Part shown: in pieces, positions 1 through 9,634 of the stretch
How the letters are laid out: each line of letters begins with the position of its first letter
Position numbering within the stretch: the first letter of the stretch is position 1
Origin: Histomonas meleagridis
Taxonomy: Eukaryota; Parabasalia; Tritrichomonadida; Dientamoebidae
Direction of reading: 5' to 3'
Length of the DNA: 64,000 nt
Assembly (NCBI GenBank): GCA_020186115.1
Contig: WSYJ01000060.1
Span: forward strand, 1,488,001 to 1,552,000
Position numbers and translations under genes: made by a program
Notes under the pieces: generated by a model
Told to the model about the DNA's origin: nothing
Databases searched by the model: none
The model's input: the letters and a program-made list of their open reading frames with translations, nothing else

Positions 1-134
1 CAGAGAATGGCCCTGGTGATATGGTTAAGGAAGATGTCCTTCAGCCATTCTTAGTTACGAAGTCAGCAATCTCATTCGCTTCGGAAACTGTTAGGCAACT
101 AATGAAAGTTGATGACATCCTTGCAACAACATGA
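1..134 (+). CDS. CCT4: T-complex protein 1 subunit delta (CCT4), 3' end only
   Basis: The window opens inside a reading frame (first full codon at base 3) that ends at TGA 132-134. The 43 visible residues have the C-terminal signature of group II chaperonins: a VLQPFLVTKSAIS segment, then SETVRQLMKVDDIL. The closest subunit from memory is CCT delta (VxQPLLVSxSAxxLATETVRxILKIDD). CCT is the cytosolic ring chaperonin that folds actin and tubulin. The rest of the gene lies to the left, so integrity cannot be judged. Chaperonin identity is firm; the exact subunit is less so. Confidence 0.8.
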   Translation, partial: ENGPGDMVKEDVLQPFLVTKSAISFASETVRQLMKVDDILATT

Positions 135-364
135 AAAACGAAGTAACGTTTTTAAACTAAAATTTTCAAAATTTTTTGCATATTTAACATCGGTGTGAAC
201 GAAATTTGTTATAATAATGGCACAATTCGATTTACGTTTTTGGAATGAAAAGAATATTTTGGTCAAAATATCGTTGCTACTTCCGACGATCGGTTTGATG
301 AACCTCTTCTCACAAAAAGTTTCATCGTTCTTCTCATTTACAGAATCCAAAATTTTTGGATCAA

Positions 365-371
365 AACCGTT
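365..371. promoter_or_regulatory. AACCGTT box upstream of the repeat-protein gene
   Basis: AACCGTT lies 30 bp before the ATG at 401 and is the reverse of the AACGGTT box found before several other genes here. It resembles the Myb-bound core promoter motif known in Trichomonas; its function here is inferred from position. Confidence 0.35.
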
Positions 372-400
372 GATAAATTTGTCAAATTGACAAAATCCAC

Positions 401-1738
401 ATGTTTTTCGCCTTTTTTGCCTTAAATTGTTTTGTTCAAAGCAAAATCGAAGTAGTAAAAGGTTCACACACAAAATCAGTCCCTATTGCAATTTCTAAGG
501 AAGCTATATTCGATGAATCCTTTGTTCAATACCGTCAACCAAATAAGTTTAATTTTAAAATTTTAAAACGTATAAACAAAAGTTCGAAGGTGGCAAAAAT
601 AAGTCCAGTTAAACTTCCTATGCAGATAATCTATGAATTCAAAACAGAGGATTCTTTGGATGATTTAAGAGTCAAAAGCAAAAACTCGCTTAAATCAATT
701 TCTTTGAAGCCCAAGCTCAAAAGAATTTCAGCCAAAAATTCCAACGAAAACCTACGTGCACCATCCATCAAACCTTCCATAGTAAGCCGTAGTATCATTA
801 AAACGGGAAAAGTTATCATACCAATATGGTCAGCTGAAGGTTTAAGAAACGAAGACGACACGACCCCACAGCGACCAGCTTCAAGCAGAAGCAATTTCAA
901 GCAAGACGGAGACCCATTATCAATAAGTGTAGTTCAAGCTGAGACAGGTTCTGCAGCCAAAGGGTCATTTTCTTTTTTAAGGGGCAATAACAGTCAGATC
1001 CGTTTTCATCCAATTTTTAGGCGCACGCCCAAAGAAGAAATTAATGATATCTCTGAATCATTACGTAATTCAAAAACGAACATTCAACACATTCACAAAA
1101 AAATTATGAAAATATACTCAAAAGTCGAATCCTCAGCTCCTGTAAAAGGAAGTGTTAAGCCTACATCTGCCTTGCCTGGATTAAAAAATGAAGACAATGA
1201 AATTATTTTTAGAATATCAAATAGAACCTTTAAAATAAAATTAAATAGAATAGCTACAACTGCAATTAAAACGGAGAGAACGTCGAAGGTTATAGATTCT
1301 TTTACTGATTTAAGAAACGAAGACAATGAAAATATTTTTAGAATGTCAAATAGAACCCTTAAAAAAACAATTAAACCTGTAGGTAAAGTTGCAATTATAA
1401 CAATACGATTTCCAATAATTACAGATTCTTTTCATGATTTAAGAAACGAAGACAAAGAAAATATTTTTAGAATATCAAATAGAATCTTTAAAAAACCTGT
1501 AAAAAGAAAAGTTAAAAGTGTAATTAAAACAATGCGATCGCCAATAATTACAGATTCTTTTCATGGTTTAAGAAACGAAGACGAAAATATTTTTGGAATA
1601 TCAAATAGAATCTTTAAAAAAACATATAAACCTGTAAATAGAAAATTTAAAAGTGTAATTAAAACAATGCGATCGCCAATAATTACAGATTCTTTTCCTG
1701 GTTTAAGAAATGAAGAAAAAGAAAACTCAAAAATCTGA
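401..1738 (+). CDS. Secreted basic protein with LRNED/NIFRISNR repeats
   Basis: 445 residues, family not recognised. The N-terminus (MFFAFFALNCFVQS) looks like a signal peptide. The rest is rich in Lys, Arg, Ser, Ile and Asn. From about residue 255 a unit of about 42-45 residues recurs four to five times, built on (G/D)LRNED, NIFRISNRxFKK and then a basic stretch ending SPIITDSF; the DNA units are about 126-135 bp. The frame stops at 1738, but one further degenerate repeat (SAFSCLRNKTYFKYIKISGI) continues in another frame to TAA 1872-1874. The annotated end is therefore probably a one-base frameshift in the last repeat. Likely a secreted or lumenal strongly basic protein. Confidence 0.6.
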   Translation: MFFAFFALNCFVQSKIEVVKGSHTKSVPIAISKEAIFDESFVQYRQPNKFNFKILKRINKSSKVAKISPVKLPMQIIYEFKTEDSLDDLRVKSKNSLKSISLKPKLKRISAKNSNENLRAPSIKPSIVSRSIIKTGKVIIPIWSAEGLRNEDDTTPQRPASSRSNFKQDGDPLSISVVQAETGSAAKGSFSFLRGNNSQIRFHPIFRRTPKEEINDISESLRNSKTNIQHIHKKIMKIYSKVESSAPVKGSVKPTSALPGLKNEDNEIIFRISNRTFKIKLNRIATTAIKTERTSKVIDSFTDLRNEDNENIFRMSNRTLKKTIKPVGKVAIITIRFPIITDSFHDLRNEDKENIFRISNRIFKKPVKRKVKSVIKTMRSPIITDSFHGLRNEDENIFGISNRIFKKTYKPVNRKFKSVIKTMRSPIITDSFPGLRNEEKENSKI

Positions 1739-1874
1739 TGCAACTTCGCCAAGTGCTTTCTCTTGTTTAAGGAACAAAACATATTTCAAATACATCAAAA
1801 TATCGGGAATTGATACCCCGGTAAAAGTTATTATTGATACAACTCCACAACATACACTTAAATTAAAAAAATAA
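1733..1874 (+). pseudogene. Frameshifted continuation of the repeat protein
   Basis: After the TGA of the repeat gene a +1 frame reads SDATSPSAFSCLRNKTYFK and onward to TAA 1872-1874. It contains one more LRN repeat, so it belongs to the same gene. A single indel near 1725-1735 would explain it, either a real mutation or an assembly error. Confidence 0.55.
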
Positions 1875-2467
1875 TTGAATTCAGAAAACGAGAATTAATG
1901 GATAAGTCATTAAATCGATCAAATAATGAAGAATAATAAAAGTGAAGTCTATGTAATTTTTTTATGATTACAGTTTCATTAAATGAGAAAATTCAAGATT
2001 TCCCTCTGTATGTGTTTTTTGTTCCAGGATATAATATTTCGGTGAACTGCTTTAGTAGTGTACAGATTTTTAAGGGATTTCTGGCGTAATGTTTCGAGAT
2101 AAAATAGTCTGAATTTAGTGTGTTGACATGTGATATGAAATATGTAATGAAGAATTAATTATCTTGTTATCTCGTGATGAATACTTCAAAGCCAAAAAGT
2201 GAGGCAGTTCGATTATGAATCTCAGAATTTTTAATATCGTCAGAAGTGTATTATCATATGTGAATAAATCACACCATCAAATTAAACATAAAAACCAATT
2301 GATTTCTTATTTTATTCATTAGCTATATGTGATTTTTTGTTTACAATTATTTTTGTTTAAAAAATACATTTTAATGGTTTGATTTTAAAAATTTGAGGAA
2401 AATGGCCTAATTTTCTAAACAATGGCCATGGCATAACGTTATTGACGATAAGATTTATAAGTACAGA
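1875..2467. other. Gene-free AT-rich stretch
   Basis: About 590 bp between two plus-strand genes. No convincing reading frame, RNA or repeat was seen, and there is no clear CACTTTT box before the next ATG. Confidence 0.5.
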
Positions 2468-3532
2468 ATGTCTAATGGTGATTCGAACACCAAAATAATT
2501 GAAAATTCTAAATCACAGTATGTTGAAATCAATCTCCTAGTTAAACTTGAACATATCATATTTAATTTAACTGAAGAAAATCTAAATTTATCAATTGAAC
2601 AAACAATGAAATTACTTGACCCAAAATTTCCTTATTCATGTAACTTAACTATTTGTGCTTTAGTATATCATGCATTTTGTTCGAAAATCAATGTAAATGA
2701 TTTGTATTTAAGATATTTAGAATTAATTCAAACTAAAGAAGAAATTCAAAAAATTGATCCTAAAATATTAACAGTTTTTAAAATTCAAACTTTTAAACCA
2801 TATTATTTAATAGAAAAAATGATATCGCAAAATCTAATAGATAAAAATATCACTAAAAACATTTTTTCACCTTATTTTGCTCATTACAAAACAGAAAGAA
2901 GAGAAATCATAAAAAAGAATTATTACCATCCATTATATGGTTCTTTTTTTAAAAATTATGATAAGCTTTCAAAGAATAATTGGGAACTTCATAAGAAGTA
3001 TGTTAGAGAAGGACATAATCCAAATGAAATTGCAAAAATCATTCGAAATGATGAAATAGAAAAACTTCAAGAAATATCAACACAAACAAATTATGATTTT
3101 AATCAAACAATTGAACCATCACTTTATGAAATATGTTCATTAGTTAATCAAAAAAATGTTTCATTAATTTATTATGCAGCATTTTTTTCTTCTGTTAAAT
3201 GTTTTAAATATTTACTTATGAATAATTCAAAAGTAGAAAAAACAGGTAAATATGCAGTTGCAGGTGGAAATGAAGAAATCATTCATTTATGTGAACAAAA
3301 CCACTCATCATTTGAAGGATCATATGAAACTGCAATTGAATTTCATAAAAATGATATCTTTAAATATCTTTATGAGAATAAAACCCAAAAAATTGATAGT
3401 TTGGAAAAATTAGGAAGGAAATGTATTTTTTATCATAATTATGAAATTTTTGCTTTTTTATTGAAAGAAGGAATTGATATTAATGCTAAAAATATTTATT
3501 TGTTTTATTTTATATTTATTTTAATAATTTAA
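2468..3532 (+). pseudogene. DUF3447-type ankyrin protein, interrupted
   Basis: The 354-residue frame has the layout of the very large trichomonad family with a DUF3447 domain followed by ankyrin repeats: an alpha-helical N-terminal region, an EIAKIIRNDEIEKLQEIS segment near residue 190, then LIYYAAFFSSVKCFKYLLMN and AVAGGNEEIIHLCEQN. It reaches EGIDINAKN near residue 340 and then runs into hydrophobic AT-coded sequence (IYLFYFIFILII) and a stop. A further ankyrin motif follows in another frame from 3574. An insertion of about 80 bp of AT-rich DNA plus a frame change appears to have broken the array. The start has no recognisable promoter box. Confidence 0.6.
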
Positions 3533-3573
3533 TATTTCAAAATAATATAAGGAAATTATTTAAATAATTTAAA

Positions 3574-3648
3574 ACAGCACTTATGTATGCATCTGAAAAT
3601 GGTCATTCAGAAATAGTTAAATTACTTCGTGGAAAGGAAGGAATTGAT
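3574..3648 (+). pseudogene. Ankyrin repeat remnant of the broken DUF3447 gene
   Basis: TALMYASENGHSEIVKLL followed by RGKEGID is a typical ankyrin motif. It is out of frame with the upstream gene and separated from it by about 80 bp of AT-rich DNA. Ankyrin similarity ends at about 3648. Confidence 0.6.
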
Positions 3649-4720
3649 AGAGTGGTTCCGACCAATTATTGTCACAAAAAATAGCGAAGTAAAGTTAAGA
3701 ATTTTACTTAACGTTCATTCTTGTTATTTTCTTTTTTTTGACTCTGGAGAGCTATAAGAATAATATTTCATCAATTTATCGAGATCACCGCCAAAGCCAC
3801 TGCTTAGATCTTTAAGTTTTTTATCTTCTTTCTTTGTCCAAGCACAATATTTTCTTCCAGATTGATAAATTTTATGTCTTCCTCATATATGGGATTGAGA
3901 AGAACCCTTTGGGTTCAACGTAATGCACTACGTGCTGCATACAGCACCATTATTTTTATTATGTTTTTTTCCAGAAATTCCTGATTTCGTTCGTGATATC
4001 TTCAAAAAGTGAATCTTTCACAATTAAGTATATAAACCTTTCAATTGAGTATAATAAACCATTAAAATTTTTCATAAAAAGTGCCATCAAGCTATTTAAT
4101 TTTTCCAAAATTAGTTATCCTGTGTCTGATCACTGTTTTTATTAATTCGCTTTTGAGTAACCTAACAAAGAAAATTCTTTTAGTTACATTGATAAATTTA
4201 TATATAGAATCATGATTTCTTGCTTTTATTCTTCGTACACCAAAAGATGCATATTTCATTTTTAACGAAAAACGCAATATTTAAATCAAGTATAAAAAAT
4301 CAAGTATAGACCCTTATTTTCTTCTTTATTTTCAAATATGATTATGATGATGATTTGATTGTTATGATATCAGTGTTTTATTGAGATTCTTCTGCTGAGT
4401 TCTGAGAAAAAGTTGTTAGAACATGTATATTTTCTTCGATCGACGATTATTTTTCATCCAAAAAGTTAATAACCGTATAATATTTGAATGATAAATCGCC
4501 GTTTAAAACCGTCGTGCAAAATACTACTTTTTCTCGAAATTCAACAGAAGGAATCTTTAAATATTTCAAATTAATTTAATTTAGTATATATGAATGCTTA
4601 TATTAAATTCTTGAGAGATAAAAAAAAGCGAGTTTCTAGAGTCTTGATGACCTTTTGACATGTAAATTTATATAATAAATATACTTTTCCTCGAGATCAA
4701 TGACATTCATCTTAGTAAAA
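3649..4720. other. Gene-free, AT-rich accessory DNA
   Basis: About 1.07 kb without a supportable gene. Around 3905-3955 it has small inverted repeats (AACCC/GGGTT, TGCAC..GTGCTGCA). A minus-strand frame near 3710-3885 reads faintly like a SANT/Myb helix (AWTKKEDKKLKDL), too little to call. Confidence 0.4.
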
Positions 4721-4915
4721 GGTACTCTCCAAGCAAAAGGGAAAATTTGAATACCTTCCTCTCAAAAAGTGGAAATGCCTTTCAATTATGCGTGATTTTT
4801 TGAATAGCATTGAAAAATTTTCATTCAAAATATTTTTGTGAGAAAATATTCCTTCTCAAATTCGATTTCTATGTTCTACATTTTTTTTTTTTTTTTTTTC
4901 TGAAAATTTATAAAT
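4721..4915 (+). repeat. Copy A of a 195-bp dispersed inverted repeat
   Basis: This stretch, from GGTACTCTCC to CTGAAAATTTATAAA, matches the reverse complement of 15883-16076 almost base for base. Shared blocks include GAATACCTTCC, the segment around GGAAATGCCTTTCAATTATG, TTTTTGTGAGAAAATATTCC and ATTTCTATGTTCTACATTTTT. The outer limit is sharp at GGTACTCTCC. No coding frame is shared. It may be a MITE-like repeat or the terminal repeat of a larger element. Confidence 0.85.
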
Positions 4916-6355
4916 TGCCATTGTATTTTTTAAATAATTTTAAATTATTCGATATTTTCAATTTTAATATGACAAATATGCACTGACACGCAACATTCTC
5001 AGATATAATATATTTATCGAACTCAATATTTATAATGATAATATATATTAAATTCGTTTCCGAAATTCGGTCATAGGTATACTGGGAAGATATAAGAACT
5101 AGCCATTAAAAATACATAATATATGCACATAATTGAGGATATTAATTAATATAAATATGAAATAATATTCATGATAAGTCAAGATAAATTTTTTTTTTTT
5201 TTTAAAAGTGACAAATATCACTTTTGTATGGTTTATTTTCGTCGGTGCGCCGATGGTAAACGATATGACCAATAGATGCAAGATAAATGAGCAATAAATA
5301 AACATATTTCTTGATCAATTCATTGCAAATAAAGTAAAAATTACCCAAAAATATCATTAATCATTATTTGAAATAAAAATATATGAGGAGGGGGGTGGGG
5401 GTAAAAAAAGAACGACCCTTTTATCTCGACTTCTATTCAATAAAAATTATTTTTAAATTATATCATATTTAAATATTCATTATTAAATCTAAATATGTGA
5501 GCATTATGTTCATCATGTCCAAATGCAATTGTTTTCAATCATTAAATTTTCTTTATAGACATTTAGAAATATTGCCAAATTGCATAATTATTGGTAGAGG
5601 AATGACATTAAATTCGATGAAGAAGTTATGTTTATATTAGATATATTAAATATACTATTAGTTAAAAAACCAATTTGTTACACTATCTATTGCATAATTC
5701 GAAGAATTGAGAATTTTCACCTTATTTAGAATATTTATGTTCATTTGATTAATATTTGAAACTAATAATTTATCGTATTTCATAAAGAATATTGAAATAT
5801 TATCAAGTTTTTTTTTTTTTTTATATAATATCTTATATACTCAGTACCAAACAAATAAAGATCATGAAACTGGATTCTGCAATATATTTATTAATATATT
5901 ACCACATATAAGTAAAAATGCAAACGAATTAGATAAATCGAGAATAATAATAAGAGTAATTAAAGATTACATTAATATTTTATTTATTTTTAATATCATA
6001 ATTTAAATTCCATTGAAAACAAAAAATCGGAAGATATAATCAAGAATAAAAAAAATGTATATAAATATCTACAACAAAGAACAAATATAAAATATTATAT
6101 AACGAGTTAAATATTACTAAAATACATCAGATAATGAGATAACTCATTATTATAATAATTAATACAATGAACAACACATGTGTTGATAATTTAATTTATT
6201 ATTGTTGATGATGCGAAATCATTTATTGTAAGTCATAATAAATCAAAAAGATACAACAATTTTATGCAACAAATTATTATCAAAAACCAATTTATCACTG
6301 AAATGATTCATTAATAAATTATGATTCATTATTGCATTAATGGAATAATCTTCTA
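4916..6355. other. AT-rich gene-free DNA
   Basis: About 1.4 kb with long T runs and a G-rich patch (GAGGAGGGGGGTGGGGG, near 5384-5401). The short minus-strand frame here is hydrophobic AT-coded noise. No gene was seen. Confidence 0.5.
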
Positions 6356-7084
6356 TTATAATAATTCCAAGAACAGTGAAACTATGGCAATAACAATTCC
6401 TGTAATTGCACTTGGATGAAGCTTTGTACCATTACTATGGCTCAATGGGCATACATCGCTTATTTTGTTACCCTTGGTAACATTGATCTCTGCAAAAGTG
6501 CTTTTTAGAATATTCATTTGTTACATAAATAGTTGGACTATCAAATGTTGTATTATAACACGATGGTTCATTCTTACCATAGAAGCAAACAATTTCAAGA
6601 CTCATGCATGAACTAAAAGCATAGTTATCTATCACATTAATGTTCTCTGGAATGATAACTTTCTTAATGCTATTGCAATTGATAAATGCGCCTAATCCAA
6701 TCGTTCTTACTGAGCTGGGAATATCAATACTAGAAATCAAAGAACAACCTTCAAATGCATATTCTTGGATTGCTAATATGGTTTTTTGGAATTACAACAT
6801 CACCTGATTTTCCAGAAGGGCAAAATATTAATTTAGTAATATTTTTGTTATATACAATTCCGTCATTGTTATAATTGGAGTAATATACATTATTTAGTGA
6901 GATGGTTACAGATACTAAATTTGGACAATTTTGAAATGCAAATAGACCAATTGAAACCACTGAGTCTGGAATATTGACATTGTGGAACAAACATCCATAA
7001 AACTGGAAGTCTTGTAATACTGTGATTGAATTGGGAATACTTAAATTTGTCAACAAAGAACAATTAATGAACGAAAAGACACCA

Positions 7085-7340
7085 ATTGATTTTACAGAAT
7101 TGGGGATATTTATATTTGTAATAAGAAAACAATCCTCAAATGCATAATCTTCAATTAATTGAACAGAACTAGGAATATTAACAATACCTTCTACTGCTGA
7201 TGGACATAATATTACTTTTGATATGTTTTTATCATAAACAATTCCATCATTATTATAATTCGAATAGATTTCATTATTTTCAGAGATTTTAATTGCCTTT
7301 AATTTTGTGCATGCATCAAATGCAGATTCATTAATTAGGG
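7085..7340 (-). repeat. Internal duplication in the BspA-like gene, copy 1
   Basis: About 255 bp nearly identical to 7472-7727, an in-frame duplication of about two LRR units plus the insert. This copy keeps the sense codons (TAT GAT) where the other has a T run and a stop. Confidence 0.85.
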
Positions 7341-7471
7341 AAACTGAAGAAGAAATTTCAATTTGCTCTAAATTTAAACACCTATAAAACGCAAATTCTT
7401 GAATTTTTTCAACAGAATCTGGAATTATAACATTTGTTATCTGCCTGCAATCAGAAAAAGAGGAATATCCT

Positions 7472-7727
7472 ATTGATTTTACAGAATTGGGGATATTTAT
7501 ATTTGTAATAAGAAAACAATCCTCAAATGCATAATCTTCAATTAATTGAACAGAACTAGGAATATTGACAATACCTTCTACTGCTGATGGACATAATATT
7601 ACTTTTGATATGTTTTTTTTTTAAACAATTCCATCATTATTATAATTCGAATAGATTTCATTATTTTCAGAGATTTTAATTGCCTTTAATTTTGTGCATG
7701 CATCAAATGCAGATTCATTAATTAAGG
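7472..7727 (-). repeat. Internal duplication in the BspA-like gene, copy 2 (with stop)
   Basis: Same length as copy 1. At about 7612-7622 a stretch of ten T replaces TTTTTATCAT, creating an in-frame TAA on the minus strand without changing length. Confidence 0.85.
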
Positions 7728-8056
7728 AAATTGATATAGGAATAATAAGCTGGTCCATAGAACAACCATAAAATGCATAATCTTTAATCGTTGTAACAGA
7801 TTCACCGATTACTACATTTGTTAATTTGCTCTGATTATAAAAAGCATGGCTATCAATCACAAATACATTGCTCCCAATTTGCAGTTTTGAAAAATGACCA
7901 ATGGTTTCAATATCATCTCGTGTAATAGTTGAAACATTAAAGACTTTAAGAGTATCATTTTCGAGAATAAAGTTACAGCATGTGAAAATAGGAAGAAGGT
8001 AAAACATGTATAAAAATAAATGCCATCTTTGGCAAATTTAAAATTCAATTGTTCAA

Positions 8057-8452
8057 ATGTTTTTCTTGATCCCTATTATCATTGTTGCCAGACAATCAAC
8101 AGAAAATAATGAGGAAAACAGTGCTAAGCCAGGACTTTTAGTTAATGTTAAAGGAGATCTTGATTTCAACGAATTAATAGATCAAATCAGCAAAATAGTA
8201 GGTTTCTTGCTAACAGCAAAAAATGAAATTCCAACAAATGGAGGTGGTAGATTTATTACAGGTGTTGATTCCGGTAATGTTTATGCATTTTATTACCATC
8301 CGTCAAAGAGACACAGAGTTTCATGTAGACCAGGACATGGCCAAAGAATTCAACCAAAAGATCCAGTATGGTTTGAGGCAAATGAATGGGCCTATGTTAT
8401 TCTTAAATCAGCCTGGTATGGAGGTAATCGATGCTGGTATGATGATGAATAA
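8057..8452 (+). CDS. Secreted lactococcin 972-like (bacteriocin-family) protein
   Basis: 131 residues. It starts with a short hydrophobic leader (MFFLIPIIIVARQ), then a linker of about 55 residues, then a domain from GGGRFITGV to the end. That domain has the lactococcin 972 family layout: Gly-Gly start, a VYAFYYHPSKRHRVSC core (family Y-x-Y-x-H-x-x-K-x-H), a polar spacer, a Trp-Ala segment (NEWAYVILKSAW) and an aromatic end (NRCWYDD). In bacteria such proteins are secreted and block septum formation by binding lipid II. The gene is intact and divergent from the broken BspA-like gene, with 49 bp between starts, sharing an AT-rich upstream with Inr-like TTCAATTGTTCAAATG. Family assignment is by eye. 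A role against competing bacteria and origin by lateral transfer are inference. Confidence 0.55.
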   Translation: MFFLIPIIIVARQSTENNEENSAKPGLLVNVKGDLDFNELIDQISKIVGFLLTAKNEIPTNGGGRFITGVDSGNVYAFYYHPSKRHRVSCRPGHGQRIQPKDPVWFEANEWAYVILKSAWYGGNRCWYDDE

Positions 8453-9462
8453 ATCTAGATTAAGTGTAAGAACTTCAATCGATTTATTTAATTTTTTTAA
8501 TAATTAAATAATTTTTTAAATATATTTTAAAAATTTTAATATTATTTTATATTATTTAATGTTTTTATAATGTTTTATGTTATTACCATATAATAATTTA
8601 GCTATTTAAAAAATATCTTATTCGATTTTTTTTGATAAAAATGCCATTTTTTGCTAAAAAAATGCCATTATAATCCAAAATTTCATCAAAATATTTGCAT
8701 GTAGGAATACAACAGATTATTTTTAAAATGTATATTGTTGATTGAAAACATGTGTTTTGATCAGAATTATTCTAATATTGAATAAAAAATATTATTTTTG
8801 ATATATTAATTATGGAATTGTATGAGAAAATAATATAATGATAGCCTAACATAAATTTATGTTATGTACATGCATAAAGCTTCATCAAATTTGTGTATTT
8901 TCACTTGTTTATTCATGCTTTTTCATATTATCAAATGTTTTATCATGTTCATTCATGTTGTTCTATCTTATCTTGTGCTTATTCATGTTTTTTCTCATTA
9001 TAAAACTTTTTTCATATTATCTCATTTGTATTAATAATTTTTTATGTTTGTTCACATAATTTCATATTTATTCGTGTTATATAATGTTTATAAATTAATT
9101 TTGAATGTTATCTCATGATTTTCTATGTTATCTCATGTTATATCATATTTATTAATGTTTTTTCATATTATCTCATGATTTAATATGTTGATTCATGTTT
9201 ATTCATGTTTTTTTCATTTTATCTGATATTTATTTATGATTTTTTATGTTATCTCATGTTTATTCATGGATATTCATGATTTTTCTTGTCATAAAAATGT
9301 TTATTTATTAATTTTAATATTATCTCATGTTTGACTTGTTGTTCATTGTTTATTTTTCAATGTATTATCTCCATGTTATTCATAATACATGTCATAATAA
9401 CATATAGTGAAATTTTTTATATTTTTCTATGAATTGTGTGACATTTTACACTTAATAATTCC
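8453..9462. other. Gene-free AT-rich DNA with TTCATG-rich low complexity
   Basis: No gene was seen. The second half is the TTTATTCATG-type low-complexity tract listed separately. Confidence 0.5.
8890..9330. repeat. TTCATG/TTATCTCATG low-complexity array
   Basis: The hexamer-like words TTCATG, TTATCTCATG and TTTATTCATG recur dozens of times, irregularly spaced. The short plus-strand frame within it is a by-product of composition. A shorter tract of the same kind occurs at 15430-15545. Confidence 0.65.
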
Positions 9463-9634
9463 ATGAAAATCCATTTTGTTTATCAATATCAATAGATTTC
9501 AAGTTATAACATTCGTCAAATGAAGTTCCATCAATGAAAATTACAGAATTAGATACTTATACTGTTGTTAATGCACTTTGTTCATTAAAAGAAAGTTCTT
9601 CTATTTCTTAAACAGTATCCCCTATAATTACTTA
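9463..9634 (-). pseudogene. Fossil of a BspA-like LRR gene
   Basis: The minus strand reads VIIGDTV, stop, EIEELSFNEQSALTTV, stop, then VSNSVIFIDGTSFDECYNLK followed by SIDIDKQN. This is the TpLRR pattern with two in-frame stops and no flanking coding sequence. Confidence 0.6.

Larger units (their letters stand above)
6356..8007 (-). pseudogene. BspA-like leucine-rich repeat surface protein, broken
   Basis: Read on the minus strand it starts at MFYLLPIFTCC (signal peptide) and runs through TpLRR/BspA repeats (IPxSVxxIxxxAFxxC; the insert YSNYNNDGIVY plus an ILCPS segment). It ends with a hydrophobic C-terminal segment (GIVIAIVSLFLELL) and TAA at 6356-6358. BspA-like proteins are abundant trichomonad surface proteins. 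Three lesions break it: an in-frame TAA within a T run at about 7613-7624, a one-base frameshift in an A6 run near 6785, and another near 6471. Two internal segments, 7085-7340 and 7472-7727, are near-identical and 387 bp (129 codons) apart. Downstream repeats are in frame with the first part, so decay is recent. Confidence 0.8.

Noticed and set aside
3480..3573. Intron in the ankyrin gene
   Set aside because: The insert lacks GT/AG ends and the known trichomonad splice motifs.
3710..3885. SANT/Myb-like helix on the minus strand
   Set aside because: Only one weak helix phrase, bounded by stops, no second helix.
5099..5305. 68-residue minus-strand frame
   Set aside because: AT-coded hydrophobic composition, no promoter or homology.
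8223..8507. 94-residue frame overlapping the bacteriocin-like gene
   Set aside because: Shifted shadow with no leader or domain.
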